A stretch of DNA of 64,000 nucleotides from Bolinopsis microptera (GCF_026151205.1 NC_087081.1:10045113-10109112); one strand, 5' to 3'; counted from the first letter of the stretch, positions 11,109 through 22,215 are shown. The notes: generated by a model from the letters alone, not told the origin. A program made the numbers and translations.

Positions 11109-11833
11109 GTAATAAGCGCCACGAGCTGGCACAGAATTTGTTGTCTCTGGTTTTGATAAATTTGGTACCAAAAGTAGCCTCTAAGTGTGAATAATGAAAA
11201 TTCACTGTGTAGCACGATAACGTCGAGCTGTACATATGTGGGCCTTTTGTGCATCGCAAGAGTGTACAACTAAAAAGGACGAAAAAGGGGTAATTTATTG
11301 CTTAAAATGCCTATAATTCCTAACATATTTATTATTTTGAAATAATTCATACAGGATCGTAATGAGCTTAGTCAGACGCAACTTTTAGTACCAAAATTAT
11401 AATATTTTTCAAAAATTTGTTCAAAAATTTGTTCAAAATTTCACACAAGGGGGGACCCTTAATTGTGTTCGGATTAAAAATTTTTGAAAATAATTCTTAA
11501 AATATTAGTACCAAAAGTTTCGTTTCGATGAGCTGATTACGATGCCATAATAATTTTGTGATAATAACTGAAATTGTGAAAGTAATAGGCCAAAAACTAA
11601 AAATTTGCGCGGCAAACAAGCGCCGTGTAGCATTTTTAGCGAAAATTACTGGGCCGCGCTCAGCCTGTCATTCCGCCAAATCTAATGAACATAATAGCCT
11701 GGGGTCCTCAGGTAAAGCGAAAATTGCTACACGGTGAATTTATTTTCACATTTTTAGGTAACTTTTGGTACCAAATTTATCGAAATCGGAGAAAAAAGTT
11801 CCGTGCTCGCGCGCTTGGCGCTTATAGTTATTA
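11109..11833. mobile_element. Foldback/MITE-like element with about 110-bp inverted repeats
   Basis: The left part (taagcgcc at 11113, ttttgataaatttggtacca, ctgtgtagca at 11206-11215) is mirrored on the right (tgctacacgg, ggtaccaaatttatcgaaat, ggcgctta at 11817-11824). The arms are about 80-85 per cent identical by eye. It has no coding capacity. A smaller repeat (about 11648-11712) is inserted between the arms. The exact ends and target duplication are not clear. Confidence 0.7.
11648..11713. repeat. Short dispersed repeat (about 66 bp), also at 11040 and 12620
   Basis: The sequence begins ctgggccgcgctcagcctgt and ends gcctggggtcctcaggta. Near-identical copies occur at 12620-12692 and partly at 11040-11090. 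The two fuller copies end at the same base, as expected for a small mobile unit. Confidence 0.7.
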
Positions 11834-11840
11834 CACTGAC

Positions 11841-12252
11841 TACTAGCAGGAACCCGTTTACCCTAAAGTGGTGTCAAGATTCGAGTGACTAAAATAATTA
11901 TTACCTATTTAATTCGCGTTTTTGACACCACTTGGGAGTCAAAATTGTGGGCACTAAAATCCTTATTCCTTGGCCAATTTTTAATTTTTTCATGCTGATT
12001 TGAAGGCCATTAAAGCAATTGACCTAGTCAAAAAAGTTTCAGTTGTATATCTTTTGACCATTGTTAATGATTTGGCCCGGCGCGCGCTACTTCGTAGCTC
12101 GTGCCATCGGGCCATTTCGAGAAAAAAGCGGCGAGCGCTACTTCGAAGAAATTTAGACGAGTAACATCCGTCAATATATCTTTTGCGGTTTTTGCGGAAA
12201 GTCGCGTTAAAGTTGATGCCGTGGTGTCAGTAAAATGGCACGGATCCATATA
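11841..12252 (+). repeat. Dispersed element, copy A (interrupted by a mini-transposon)
   Basis: Starts tactagcaggaacccg, continues with ctaaagtggtgtcaag and ttgacaccacttggga, and ends near tatatcgtctcgcttta. Copies B (12276-12600) and C (47079-47394) share the order. The motif aagtggtgtcaa...ttgacaccactt forms an internal inverted repeat. Copy A alone contains the insertion at 12054-12174. Confidence 0.8.
12054..12174. mobile_element. 121-bp non-autonomous DNA element with 8-bp target duplication
   Basis: Flanked by the direct repeat tatatctt (12046-12053 and 12175-12182). Ends are ttgaccattgtta and taacatccgtcaa, inverted repeats matching at 11 of 13 positions. The interior is GC-rich and partly palindromic (ggcccggcgcgcgctacttc). 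The sister copy B lacks it and shows the empty site, and a second inserted copy with its own duplication is at 56474-56590. An 8-bp duplication fits the hAT superfamily (inference). Confidence 0.85.
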
Positions 12253-12275
12253 TATATATCGTCTCGCTTTATAAT

Positions 12276-12600
12276 TACTAGCAGGAACCCGTCTACCCTA
12301 AAGTGGTGTCAAGACTCGAGAGAATAAAATAATTATTACCTATTTAATTCGCGTTTTTGACACCACTTGGGAGTCCAAATTTTGGGCACTAAAATTCTCA
12401 TTCCTTGGCCAATTTTTAATTTTTTCATGCTGATTTGAAGGCCATTAAAGCATTTGACCCAGTCAAAAAGGTTTCAGTTGTATATTTTTTACGGTTTTTG
12501 CGGAAACTCGCGTTAAAGTTGATGCCCTGGTGTCAGTAAAATGGCACGGATATATCCACATATATATATATATCGTCTCGCTTTATATATAGTAAGATAT
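12276..12600 (+). repeat. Dispersed element, copy B (empty site)
   Basis: Tandem neighbour of copy A and colinear with it and with copy C at 47079-47394, but without the 121-bp insertion. It runs from tactagcaggaacccg to cgtctcgctttatata. It has no coding content. Confidence 0.8.
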
Positions 12601-12992
12601 ATAGTAAGATGATAGCTTACTGGGCCGCGCTCAGCCTGTCATTCCGCCAAATCTATATGTTAATGAACATAATAGCCTGGGGTCCTCAGGTAAGATGATA
12701 GCCTGAGGTCCCCAAGTAATATAATGCCTGACGGGCTTGCTAGATCGAATTCGAAGTAGAGGTGATAATTTTTCAATAGCATGTTTGTCGTCGCTCGAGT
12801 CCGAGACGTTAAGTTCGCGTGTTACAATCTGAATTCAGCCATGAAGTCATGACATGACAACCACATTAATTTGCAAAGCTATAAATGATAAAGCTGCGAC
12901 CTTTTATTCAGCCCAAAATCTTGATTCATGATGTCAATCTTGATTGACGATGTCAATCTGTCGAGATCGTTGCTCTGCGAAGCAGAGCAATT

Positions 12993-13203
12993 ATCAACGC
13001 AACGATCAACGCAACAATCAACGCAACGATCAACGCAACGATCAACGCAACGATCAACGCAACGATCAACGCAACGTGATCAACGCAACGATCAACGCAA
13101 CGATCAACGCAACGATCAACGCAACGATCAACGCAACGATCAACGCAACGATCAACGCAACGATCAACGCAACGATCAACGCAACGATCAACGCAACGAT
13201 CGA
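12993..13203. repeat. 12-bp minisatellite (atcaacgcaacg), about 18 copies
   Basis: Almost perfect units with one insertion (gtgatcaacg) at about 13078. It is readable in two frames as Gln-Arg-Asn-Asp or Ile-Asn-Ala-Thr repeats because the period is a multiple of three. No start, splice or flanking coding signal makes it a gene. Confidence 0.95.
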
Positions 13204-13599
13204 CACTTTGATGCGAAGCAAGAATGCTAGTTTGCGCAGCGCGTCGAAGCGGCGAAGTCCTCCAATATCAATTTTTCATATCTCGAAGTCGACGATCTAC
13301 AAGTACAGTTGTGGTTGCGAGAAGATGCGCGGTGCATCCCAGTATGCAGTAGTGCATCGCGCTACAACCCAAAATTATGCGTATATGGACAGATGATTGG
13401 GAGCTGTTGGTCAAGAGACCAGTAATACTAATAGCATAGTAGGAGCGCAGAATGTTTGGGCCCAGAAAAACATGTTTAACTTTAATACCGCTATGAACCC
13501 GTCATAAGCCGGGGACTACTTTGAAAGTGATGATGCTGTGTTGTTGAAACTGAAAGACTTTCGACCAATCAAAGATGTATCACGGCCAAGCAGTTATGC

Positions 13600-13672
13600 T
13601 TGTACTTTATAAGTGTATATTCACCTATACTACAAGTTGTAGTATAGGTGAATATACACTTATAAAGTACAA
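13600..13672. repeat. Perfect palindrome, 36-bp arms with a 1-bp spacer
   Basis: The left arm 13600-13635 starts ttgtactttataagtgtata and its exact reverse complement occupies 13637-13672. It can form a cruciform or a long RNA hairpin. It may be a minimal foldback element. The flank 13673-14090 holds nothing else recognised. Confidence 0.9.
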
Positions 13673-14094
13673 CAACTTTATAATTATAACACTCCTTTAA
13701 GTAAGGACTAAGGAGTGACTCCTTACATTAAACATTAAAGATAACTAAAACTTTCAATTATCAAAATATATATAATATAATATATTATATCGTGATCTAT
13801 AACGGGAGATTATAATTATTGATTAAGGATTTGCGGCATTTGTACGGGGTTGTAAAGTACAAAAGGATATAATTCGTAAAATTAAATTTAATGCTAGGAA
13901 TGCGGCACAGATCTTAATCAGTAAAATGACAGTGAAATAATGTGAAATTGTACTGATGTGTTTAGTATTGTGAAACTGATCTAGGTCATTCATAATTCGT
14001 CTTGATAGTAAAGTATTGTTTCGTTATTGTTATCAAAGCTTGTGTGTCTGATCATCGTGAAAGTTTAGGTAAATTGTTTAACTGTCAGAAGATG

Positions 14095-14605
14095 TTATAT
14101 ATGGTCGTTTAGAACTGTCCAGAGGTACTGAATTAAATCGGTTTTAAACACGGATGGCCTTGAGATTTCCCTTAAATCAAAATGAAAAGGGAGTTTATTC
14201 CAAAGAATATGTGTTCTGTAAAAGCAAGACTTAGATATGCCTGAACATCTGGTCTGGCTTGACGTAAGGTTTTGTGGAACTTGAGGAGAAATGTCACTAA
14301 TCATACTGAGATCGTCTAGATGTGATCGCCTTAACCTACTTCCCAAGTAAGGTGGAAATGTCACAACTGAGATGTCATAAAAAATTATGAAAATATAATA
14401 TATCCTTGTAATCAAACCTTACCGAGAGTGGAAGGATATTAAGTTCCTTACGCTATGAAGTACTTTTTTTGTCCCTAAGGCTCAAGTAAATATCATGAAG
14501 GATCCACTTGAGACCTCTTTTTTGTATCGATTCAAGTTTCTCCACCGGGGTTTCTGAATGAGGCCGCCAGACAATTGTGCAGTGTACGAAACCTTCTAAC
14601 CTTTC
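14095..14605 (-). pseudogene. CR1/L2-like non-LTR reverse transcriptase, C-terminal fragment
   Basis: The downstream part (14095-14415) encodes FYRTHILWNKLPFHFDLREI and FKTDLIQYLW, a common C-terminal motif of CR1/L2/Jockey-type reverse transcriptases. The upstream part, in another frame (about 14458-14605), encodes TIVWRPHSETPVEKLESIQK and RGLKWILHD, the segment that precedes it. A frameshift and an in-frame stop separate the two parts. It belongs to the same broad family as the fuller copy at 50530-51850. Confidence 0.75.
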
Positions 14606-14685
14606 TCAGGTATCGGGGGTGTCGGCGTAGTTGGTGGTTTATCACCTGTGTTTACCATCAAGGACGATATGGCTTGTGGATCGTG

Positions 14686-15458
14686 TTAGGCGCTCTGCTG
14701 GTATAACGTCAGCCCGACCAGGAATAGGAAAACGAGAATTGCTGCAATCCATGCAGCGATCGTTAGGTATCGTGGAATTGATTTCATCATTTCGATGGTA
14801 CCCTTAATGGGCTGATGCGACGCCACCAGTCTCTCCACTTGTTCGCATTCCTGCTGTAGGCGTTGCGTTTTAATCTGAAAAGCCTCCATGGTTTCCACTA
14901 ACTTGTCGGTTCCCACTGCAGGAATCGCCAGAGCTTCCAAGAGACTCAGGAAGGGTAGCCCCATCGCCGGTTTGCGGTATAAAATACCGTCGGGTTCGAT
15001 GTGGTTCGGCGCGTGAACGATAGTTTGACCAAAACTGACGCTATTTACGTTAACGGTCCACTCTACGAACAATATTTGGTAGGTCGGCATGTCGATTGCC
15101 GAGACCTCGGACGTGGTTTGTCGGTATGGATGGTGTTCGCCTGTCGCTGATGATTTCTGGGAGGCGAGTTGTACGTTCTTTTCTTTCGTGCGCAGTAAGA
15201 GTCCCATGGGAGTGGAGATGTAGGACTCTCTGGTGCACTTCATAGCTCGTCCGAAAGTCGGGCACTCGTGTTTAGGACGAACCACTGTCCCTTCCGGTAC
15301 ACAGCGTACGGAGGTGCTTCGAAACTGAGGGACGTAGTGGAGTTGTCGTACTGGTGTTGGGCTTCAAATCCAACTTGTCGAATAGCGAAGAAAGGTGCTA
15401 GTGTGGTGGTGTCCATATAGTAGTAGTATATCAGTTCTAACGTTGACGGTTTAGACAC
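14686..15458 (-). pseudogene. Envelope-like membrane glycoprotein fragment (retroelement or viral relic), low-confidence family call
   Basis: Two overlapping minus-strand frames (15240-15458 then 14686-15285) probably form one product broken by a frameshift in the overlap. The C-terminal frame has an alpha-helical heptad-like region (about 110-155 of 199) and then a single hydrophobic span (AAWIAAILVFLFLVGLTLY) with a four-residue tail. This is the layout of a class I-type membrane glycoprotein anchored at its C-terminus. No polymerase or protease neighbour is seen; the adjacent reverse transcriptase fragment belongs to a non-LTR element. GC content is higher than its surroundings. An unrecognised host membrane protein is the alternative. 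Confidence 0.35.
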
Positions 15459-15735
15459 TGAGTCTCATGTGGATGAGCATAGTTTATCCTATTTTAATGG
15501 GCGCTTACCATTAGTTTAGCATATTAAGATTTTTCCCTCTCGTGCATGCCAGCCGCGGACCCGAAACTAACCCCTTTCGGAAAAATCTTCATGTTGGCAG
15601 AGTAAATCAGTTCTAAACGGTCAACGTTAAGACACTGAGTCCCATGAGGATGAGCATAGTTTATCCTATTTTAATGGGCGCTTACCATTAGTTTAGCATA
15701 TTAAGATTTGTCCCTCTCCTGCATGCAATGCCCTC
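15427..15735. repeat. Imperfect tandem duplication of about 175 bp
   Basis: Two copies, beginning near 15427 and 15602, share atcagttctaa, gacactgagtc and a run from gatgagcatagtttatccta through gggcgcttaccattagttta to tccctct and gcatgc. The duplication is directly upstream (minus-strand sense) of the envelope-like frames and may be a leftover of their promoter or terminal region. Confidence 0.75.
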
Positions 15736-15744
15736 GCCTATATA

Positions 15745-16954
15745 CAGGGTGAGTTGAAAATAGTGTGTAGAAAGTAAATGGCTCTAATTTTTTTGACAAA
15801 TGAAATTTCCACTTAATTTTTGCATATTTGGGTAATGAAAATATTTAAATATTATAATAATGCAATAAAAATACTTAATAAGTATTAATTTGCTCAACCC
15901 ATTGTCCTTTATTGTTGATAGGACATGTTGATAACGTGTAAGACAATTGTCTATAGCCGACTTGACTGTATTAAGGGGGCGGGGGGGGGGGGGGGGGGTC
16001 TTCGTGGAAATGTTCTCAAAATCGACTTTTTAGTTGTTTCTGATAGAGGGGTGTAATATCTATCAGATGCTTTTGATCCCGTGGAAAAATATCGTTCCTA
16101 GCCGAAATTAATGCCGGTCAAAGGTCAGCGCGTGTGTGGTAATTGTATTGCGCGAGCGATTTTTGATCGCGTGCCCTGAAAATCGAGTCTAAAAATCTAT
16201 CTTCTCCTACATTTTTTGAGAAATCACCCTGAAACTTTCAGGATATGTTCTAGGGATCATTTAGAAGAGATGAGCCCGACAACATTTTGAGATAGGCCTT
16301 TAAACGTGGAAAAATATCGTTCCTAGCCGAAATTAATGCCGGTCAAAGGTCAGCGCGTGTGTGGTAATTGTATTGCGCGAGCGATTTTTGATCGCGTGCC
16401 CTGAAAATCGAGTCTAAAAATCTATCTTCTCCTACATTTTTTGAGAAATCACCCTGAAACTTTCAGGATATGTTCTAGGGATCATTTAGAAGAGATGAGC
16501 CCGACAACATTTTGAGATAGGCCTTTAAACATTTTTTATTCGATTTTTAAAATCTTGGACCTCGTTTTTTGATGGTTTTTCAAGGTCCACGATTTTCAAA
16601 ATCGAATAAAATCTTTTAAAGGCCTCTCTCAAAATTTTGTCCGGCTCATATCTTCTAAATGATCCCTAAAACATATCCTGAAAGTTTCAGGGTGATTGCT
16701 CAAAAAATGTAGAAGAAGATAGATTTTTAGACTCGATTTTCAGGACACGCGATTTGAGAACCCCATTAGGACGAATTTACGAATTTTTGGAAAACTGCCA
16801 AAAATCAACCAAATTATGAGTTAGAATCAAATGAGAGGCAATAATGAAATTTGTAACGTTTATGAACTGATAGCAATTCACCTTTCAAAATTTGCTCCTT
16901 CATAAAAAAAATTATCGATTTTTACATTCTACACACTATTTTCAACTCACCCTG
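15745..16954. mobile_element. MITE with mariner-like TA target and terminal inverted repeats
   Basis: The ends are cagggtgagttgaaaatagt and its reverse complement (about 33 bp nearly identical), flanked on both sides by TA, as for Tc1/mariner-type insertions. Inside, a block of about 226 bp (16083-16308) is repeated directly (16309-16534), and the region 16380-16560 is mirrored at 16575-16760, so the interior is a large foldback. A G-tract lies at 15977-16000. There is no transposase frame, so it is non-autonomous. Confidence 0.8.
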
Positions 16955-18185
16955 TAAGTGTAATACCCAGACCCAAATCTCTAGCCATAGTTGTTTTAGA
17001 GTTGTGCATCATCTTTGGTTTAAACCCCCGATTTCTGCAAATCTAGATTTACGTTTTTCCCCAGGTAAAATCAATAAAAACTTATGTTTGGTCTTATTGT
17101 GCTTTCGAGCCACACTTAAATGTTTTCTGCTACTCTCAGTAATTACATAATTCTTCATAAATCTTCAAGTTAAACAATTCAATTGGAGCATTGGGCTACA
17201 AGGAAATGACACTTTCTGTAATTACATAATTCTTCATAAATGTTCAAGTTAAACAATGATTGCATCGGGCTACAAGGAAATGATACAAAATGAGTATAAC
17301 ATAATAAATTAATTCGACAAATCTCGTGAGCTTGGCTCTCCCATTGCATACCTCCCCTGCAATTTTTATTACCTGGCTGGTTAGAATCTTAATGTTTAAA
17401 TTATTTGCTATTAGTTTAAAAGAGAAAGTAATATTTTGTGACAAGGCAGAAGAAAGAAGATAGATTTTTAGACTCGATTTTCAGGGCACGCGATTTGAGA
17501 ACCCCATTAGGACGAATTTACGAATTTTTGGAAAACTGCCAAAAATCAACCAAATTATGAGTTAGAATCAAATGAGAGGCAATAATGAAATTTGTAACGT
17601 TTATGAACTGATAGCAATTCACCTTTCAAAATTTGCTCCTTCATAAAAAAAATTATCGATTTTTACATTCTACAAACTATTTTCAACTCACCCTGTAATA
17701 CCCAGACCCAAATCTCTAGCCATAGTTGTTTTAGAGTTGTGCATCATCTTTGGTTTAAACCCCCGATTTCTGCAAATCTAGATTTACGTTTTTCCCCAGG
17801 TAAAATCAATAAAAACTTATGTTTGGTCTTATTGTGCTTTCGAGCCACACTTAAATGTTTTCTGCTACTCTCAGTAATTACATAATTCTTCATAAATCTT
17901 CAAGTTAAACAATTCAATTGGAGCATTGGGCTACAAGGAAATGACACTTTCTGTAATTACATAATTCTTCATAAATGTTCAAGTTAAACAATGATTGCAT
18001 CGGGCTACAAGGAAATGATACAAAATGAGTATAACATAATAAATTAATTCGACAAATCTCGTGAGCTTGGCTCTCCCATTGCATACCTCCCCTGCAGTTT
18101 TTACTACCTGGCTGGTTAGAATCTTAATGTTTAAATTATTTGCTATTAGTTTAAAAGAGAAAGTAATATTTTGTGACAAGGCGGA
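16716..18185. repeat. 735-bp tandem duplication crossing the MITE end
   Basis: Two nearly identical copies, about 16716-17450 and 17451-18185. Equivalent bases lie 735 apart, for example two identical 66-codon minus-strand frames at 17244 and 17979. The unit starts inside the MITE and includes its right end plus the neighbouring unique DNA. Very few differences suggest a recent event. The contained open frames have no coding signature. Confidence 0.9.
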
Positions 18186-18420
18186 GGTCGGATTTTTGAT
18201 GATTATGAGCTTTTATGTCAGGCACAAGTTTCTCATTCTCGCACCAAACTTGTATTATTGGCATTTTGTTAATATTTGCAAGTTAATAGTGTATTTCATA
18301 TTGTCAGTGTCTCTTTTGAGTCTCCATATGAGTTTGGATAACACGGTTGACGTTTCGTAGAACTCATTCTTTAAGCTTTGCAATAATTTGACCAACACTT
18401 TTTGAAAGCGTTTCAGTCAG

Positions 18421-18461
18421 ACCTTATATCTTTATATACATATATTTATAAAGACATAAGG
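18421..18461. repeat. AT-rich hairpin
   Basis: An arm accttatatctttatata is mirrored by tttataaagacataaggt with one mismatch. Its role is unknown. Confidence 0.6.
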
Positions 18462-18539
18462 TATAAATATGATGCTCTGCCCTCCGATAATACATTGGCC
18501 TGGTAAACAGTTGATTTGATCTGACATTTTCACGGCAAT

Positions 18540-18905
18540 GGACAATTTATTTTGTTTCTACAGTTGCAAGTTGCGGAATCTTGGTCGGTGGAGTCGCCTT
18601 GTGAGCTTATAGTTATAAATTTTGCAATAGTATTTTATTTTACCGTGTTTATGTTGATGACTTTGTGGAGGTGCTTTACGAAATACTTGTCTGGGATGTT
18701 GAAGAACTTCTTCCCAATATTAGTTTCAACATTTGATATATGTATATATAGACGCTTTGACAGTCAATTACTTATTCTGTGTGTGAATGTTTGGGACACC
18801 TTTTCAGTATGTGATCTATTGTTGAATTCTTGTCGCCAAGCAGACAAGTGCTCAAAGATGAGCTCTTTATTAAACAAATCCCTAGTCCCATGTCAACGCA
18901 CCTAT
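18540..18905 (-). pseudogene. Decayed non-LTR retrotransposon C-terminus
   Basis: On the minus strand a stretch reads TCLLGDKNSTIDHILKRCP, matching the Cys-His motif found at the C-terminus of RNase H-containing non-LTR elements, and then FFNIPDKYFVKHLHKVIN, typical of the region that follows. Several stops and frameshifts interrupt it. The plus-strand open frame over the same bases is probably only the complement of this relic. Confidence 0.5.
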
Positions 18906-20239
18906 CCGAAATAAAATTTGCTCGCACAAAACCTGGTTATCATGAATATGGAGCATAGTACTCAGCCTCCTGACTCCTGAGGGCCAATAACGGACATGGA
19001 ATCAAGTCACGTGATTCAGTGATAAGGTTTTATTGGATATATATTCTTAATACTTCAATTGCGAGATAGGCAACCTCCCCCAGTTAAAATTCACGTCAAA
19101 ACGTCCTAATACTTTAAATATCCTTGACGGTTTTGATTGCCCAATTCGACCTGGTTAATGAATAAAAGTTAAGAACATTCAAAGTGACATCCTTCTGACT
19201 CCCCTGGACCTTGAGTATTGTGTATTTAGGACTTTAGGAGACGTGCAGTATGATGGGTTGTACTGCCCCTTACTCACTTTGACTCGCGGTATGCCCACTA
19301 CAAGTTTTTTTTACCATTGCAACCCCTATCTCCGATAGTTAAGTGACATGTCAGGTCTTTTGGTTCGGATCCTAAGGTCCAATAGCAGGTGCTTGGTACA
19401 ACATTCATCATTTTATAGGATCTGATTTCATTTTTCCAAACACTCGTTTTATAGTACCCAGGGACTAACTAAGTTCCCTTTAGACTTCCTCCCGTGTGAC
19501 GATTCCTTCGCAGAGTATCACTCCCTGAGATATGGGTTTAGTCACGTGACATATTTTGTATGTGACGGGTAGAAATTATTTCCAGTCAAATCTCGTTAAC
19601 GCTTTTATTTTTGGAATTTCCAGAAGAGCAATTTATTGAAACTTTAGAAATTATAGGGAGTTATTTATCAACTATGGCCATAATTAAATTGAGATGAAGT
19701 GTTTTAATTAAGATAAAGCTGCTCAGAAGCGAGAAGAATGCATGGATTGCTATTACTTACAGTAGCATGCATATTGGACTGATGTTAAAGTTATGTAAGT
19801 GTATTTGTGAAGATTGGCAAGTCATACTGCGAGACTCAATAATTATCAGAGTCAAAAATCAAGGAAAGGCTAGCATACAAAGAAAGGTCACCATCACATA
19901 CTATTACACACTAAAACAAGTGACTAGAACACACTAGAACACTAGAACACACAATCTGAACTAACCATGCAGAACTCTAAACTCACTGTTACCACCTGTC
20001 ACGTGCTTATCACGTGGGCGTTTCATATTTTCTACCCACAACCTGACACATGCATCTAAACCCAAATCTGGGTGCGATTACGTGAAAATACCGCAGAAAA
20101 TAATAATCTAATAATGAATAAAAACCCCGAATAATTTGTTTTTGTCTATACATATAATGAACTTCCGCTCTATCATCATGTCCCGTTACACCTACTGTCA
20201 TAACATCACGTGTCATTATCACGTGTCATTTCCACTCAC
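18906..20239. other. Intergenic or intronic, nothing firm
   Basis: Contains short repeats of actagaacac at 19925-19955 and several CACGTG motifs at 19997-20225. No protein-coding exon is supported. If the exon at 20240-20402 is real, the lower part is its intron. Confidence 0.4.
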
Positions 20240-20402
20240 CATCTAGCTCGATATCATCTTGAGACAGGTCAACAATCTCCGAGCTACTCCGAGAGTTGAG
20301 GTATGTAATTTGAGGATGATATCGAACTTTCCAAATTTGCAGCAGATAATATTGAGTTTCTGTTTGAGTCTCTGTTTGAGAAATGTTTTTTACAATCCGA
20401 GA
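20240..20402 (-). CDS. Probable single exon of an unidentified gene (fibronectin III-like or acidic region)
   Basis: A 163-base minus-strand exon lies between the acceptor cctcag and the donor GTGAGT, open in phase 0. It encodes 54 residues including TETQYYLLQIWKVRY, then SSSEIVDLSQDDIELD. The Tyr-rich strand with a Trp and Arg followed by an acidic stretch would fit a fibronectin III domain edge or a receptor tail; the family is not certain. A second candidate exon piece upstream, about 20541-20585 (INGGANGDVGSF, donor GTTAGT), ends in phase 1 and does not join this frame. In the frame it would dictate, this exon would be terminal, with a stop after QLSE. Confidence 0.4.
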
Positions 20403-20766
20403 CTGAGGTTTTAATAATTGATAAAATTGTAGATTCTCGTGATTATAATCCCAGATAATGACATCAAAACGTAGAATTGGATTAGTATCATGATAGATTC
20501 ACGTTTAAAATAAAGTCAAAATAAAACACCGGTCACTAACCGAAGCTCCCCACATCGCCATTAGCTCCACCGTTAATTTTGTTCATAAGAGGACGATTTT
20601 TGTTAAATGGTATAATTGTTGTACTGAAAATTTACTGAAATAAACTGAAACAACTGAATTTTGATTGATTGATTGATTGATTGAGGAGCACTACCCAGAG
20701 GCATTACTCGGCACTAACGCCTTAAAATCTTTAATTACAATCAAATATAAATGATTGGGCGACATC

Positions 20767-20831
20767 TGTCCGACAGCGACATCTGTCCGAAGGCTGAATT
20801 AGGGATTTCGGATAGATGTCGCTGTCGGACA
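20767..20831. repeat. Inverted repeat, 25-bp arms with one mismatch
   Basis: The arm tgtccgacagcgacatctgt plus ccgaa (20767-20791) is mirrored at 20807-20831 around a 15-base loop. Two further copies of gcgacatctgtccga lie at 20759 and about 20856. A gattgatt array at 20663-20683 is nearby. No gene is seen in 20590-21430. Confidence 0.85.
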
Positions 20832-21430
20832 GTAGTCGTTTTTGGCGACATCTGTCCGAATTTCGGATCATATTGTAATTTCAGTTCACATTCGTATTTC
20901 ACAAGCTCACGGGTAATCTCGTGACGTTCTAAAGCTGATGTGATCCCTTAAGATCTGATCCATCGATACGTGATTGACTAGTTGAGAACAGGATCGTGCT
21001 AGCCGTACCCTAACAAGCTGTCGATCACATCACAGGACATGAGTACATATAGGACAGCAGTATGGAGATCACTTATCGCAATCCATGACAATGGCAACCA
21101 ATCTTCAGTTTGTCCAATTTATCGACATCAAATGAAAATAAACTGTGGTAGTAAACTATGGCTCAGATCATATCTCAAATTGGACATGTTACGTATACAA
21201 ATTTAAATAGTACTATTAAGAATTTCTAAATAACTCTTATCTCTTGACATAAATTTAGAACAGCGACACAGGGTCTGAAGAATGCGCGGTGATATTTTTA
21301 TCTTGTAAATGACAGTGAAATTGCGCGGTAGCGATAGCATTGTAAAAAAAATGCTCGAAGATAGTCATATTTCGTTATGAGGTTAAAGTTTTGTTGCTCA
21401 TTATTATCAACGTATGTTGTACCAAATTAT

Positions 21431-22076
21431 TTAAATTTCTAAAAGTACGAAATTTGAGTTGTTCCAGTCCTTGTCATCCGGGTTAAGTGCTTGTGCAGTA
21501 AGCACTTGCTTGCTGACTGTAGACTTGAATGAATTTAGGAATTTGTCTTGTAGGCAAGTTGTGACGTATTTTATGTCCTTGTTAATAATGTTGACTGTTT
21601 TATTATATAACTTTGTATTGGCCCAATGTATAGTAAGACATGCTCTTGTCTGAATTACATAAACGGTTAAATGGTACTGCAAAGAACTCAGGTTCTCTTC
21701 TAGGTGCGTTTAAGTTTGAGACAGTGAACATTCTTATAATATTTGGTGGTGCAGTGTTAGAATAAACTTTGTGCATTAAGCATAATATACATTTAGCTAT
21801 CACGTTCGGTAAAGCTAATACTTCTAGTTCATTGAAAATTTCCTTTGTGTGTGAAGGTGTACTGTTCAGATCTTTGTCATAAAAATAGCGGTGGTATTGG
21901 TTATCTGCAGCGCGAATGCCCTTTTTCTGGGCAGAGAAGACTCTTTTAACGGAGTTTAGCGATCTTGTTCCCCAAACTGTGCAGCAGTAGTACAAGTGAG
22001 CCTGAACAAAGCTGTTGTATATCAACTTGAGTGCTTTGTTGTTGAATTGAATGAAACTAACTGAATTAACAAACAA
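21431..22076 (-). pseudogene. Non-LTR reverse transcriptase, C-terminal half
   Basis: Two minus-strand frames (21603-22076 and 21431-21682) together give the thumb and C-terminal part of a reverse transcriptase. The marks are NSFVQAHLYYCCTVWGTRSL, FSAQKKGIRA, ALPNVIAKCILCLMHKVY, and LYNKTVNIINKDIKYV. One frameshift near 21640 separates the frames. The same motifs in the same order occur on the plus strand at 52768-54290, so both belong to one family. Confidence 0.85.
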
Positions 22077-22215
22077 ACTGTATTGAAATTAATGTCTAGA
22101 TATAGTTGTTATGAGTAAAATGTGAGCTTTTTTTTAAACGTATCATTTTAAAATTGCTTTGTGAAATTTAAACTTTAAGCTAACTCAAACTGAAAATAAT
22201 TATTTCTACAGATAA

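Noticed and set aside
12993-13203. CRISPR array
   Set aside because: Units are contiguous without unique spacers, and the genome is eukaryotic.
12928-13396. Gln-Arg-Asn-Asp and Ile-Asn-Ala-Thr repeat frames as a low-complexity protein
   Set aside because: Two overlapping frames are equally open because of the 12-bp unit. No supporting exon structure.
18552-18914. Plus-strand hydrophobic 120-codon protein
   Set aside because: The minus strand of the same bases shows retrotransposon motifs, so the plus-strand frame is likely its shadow.
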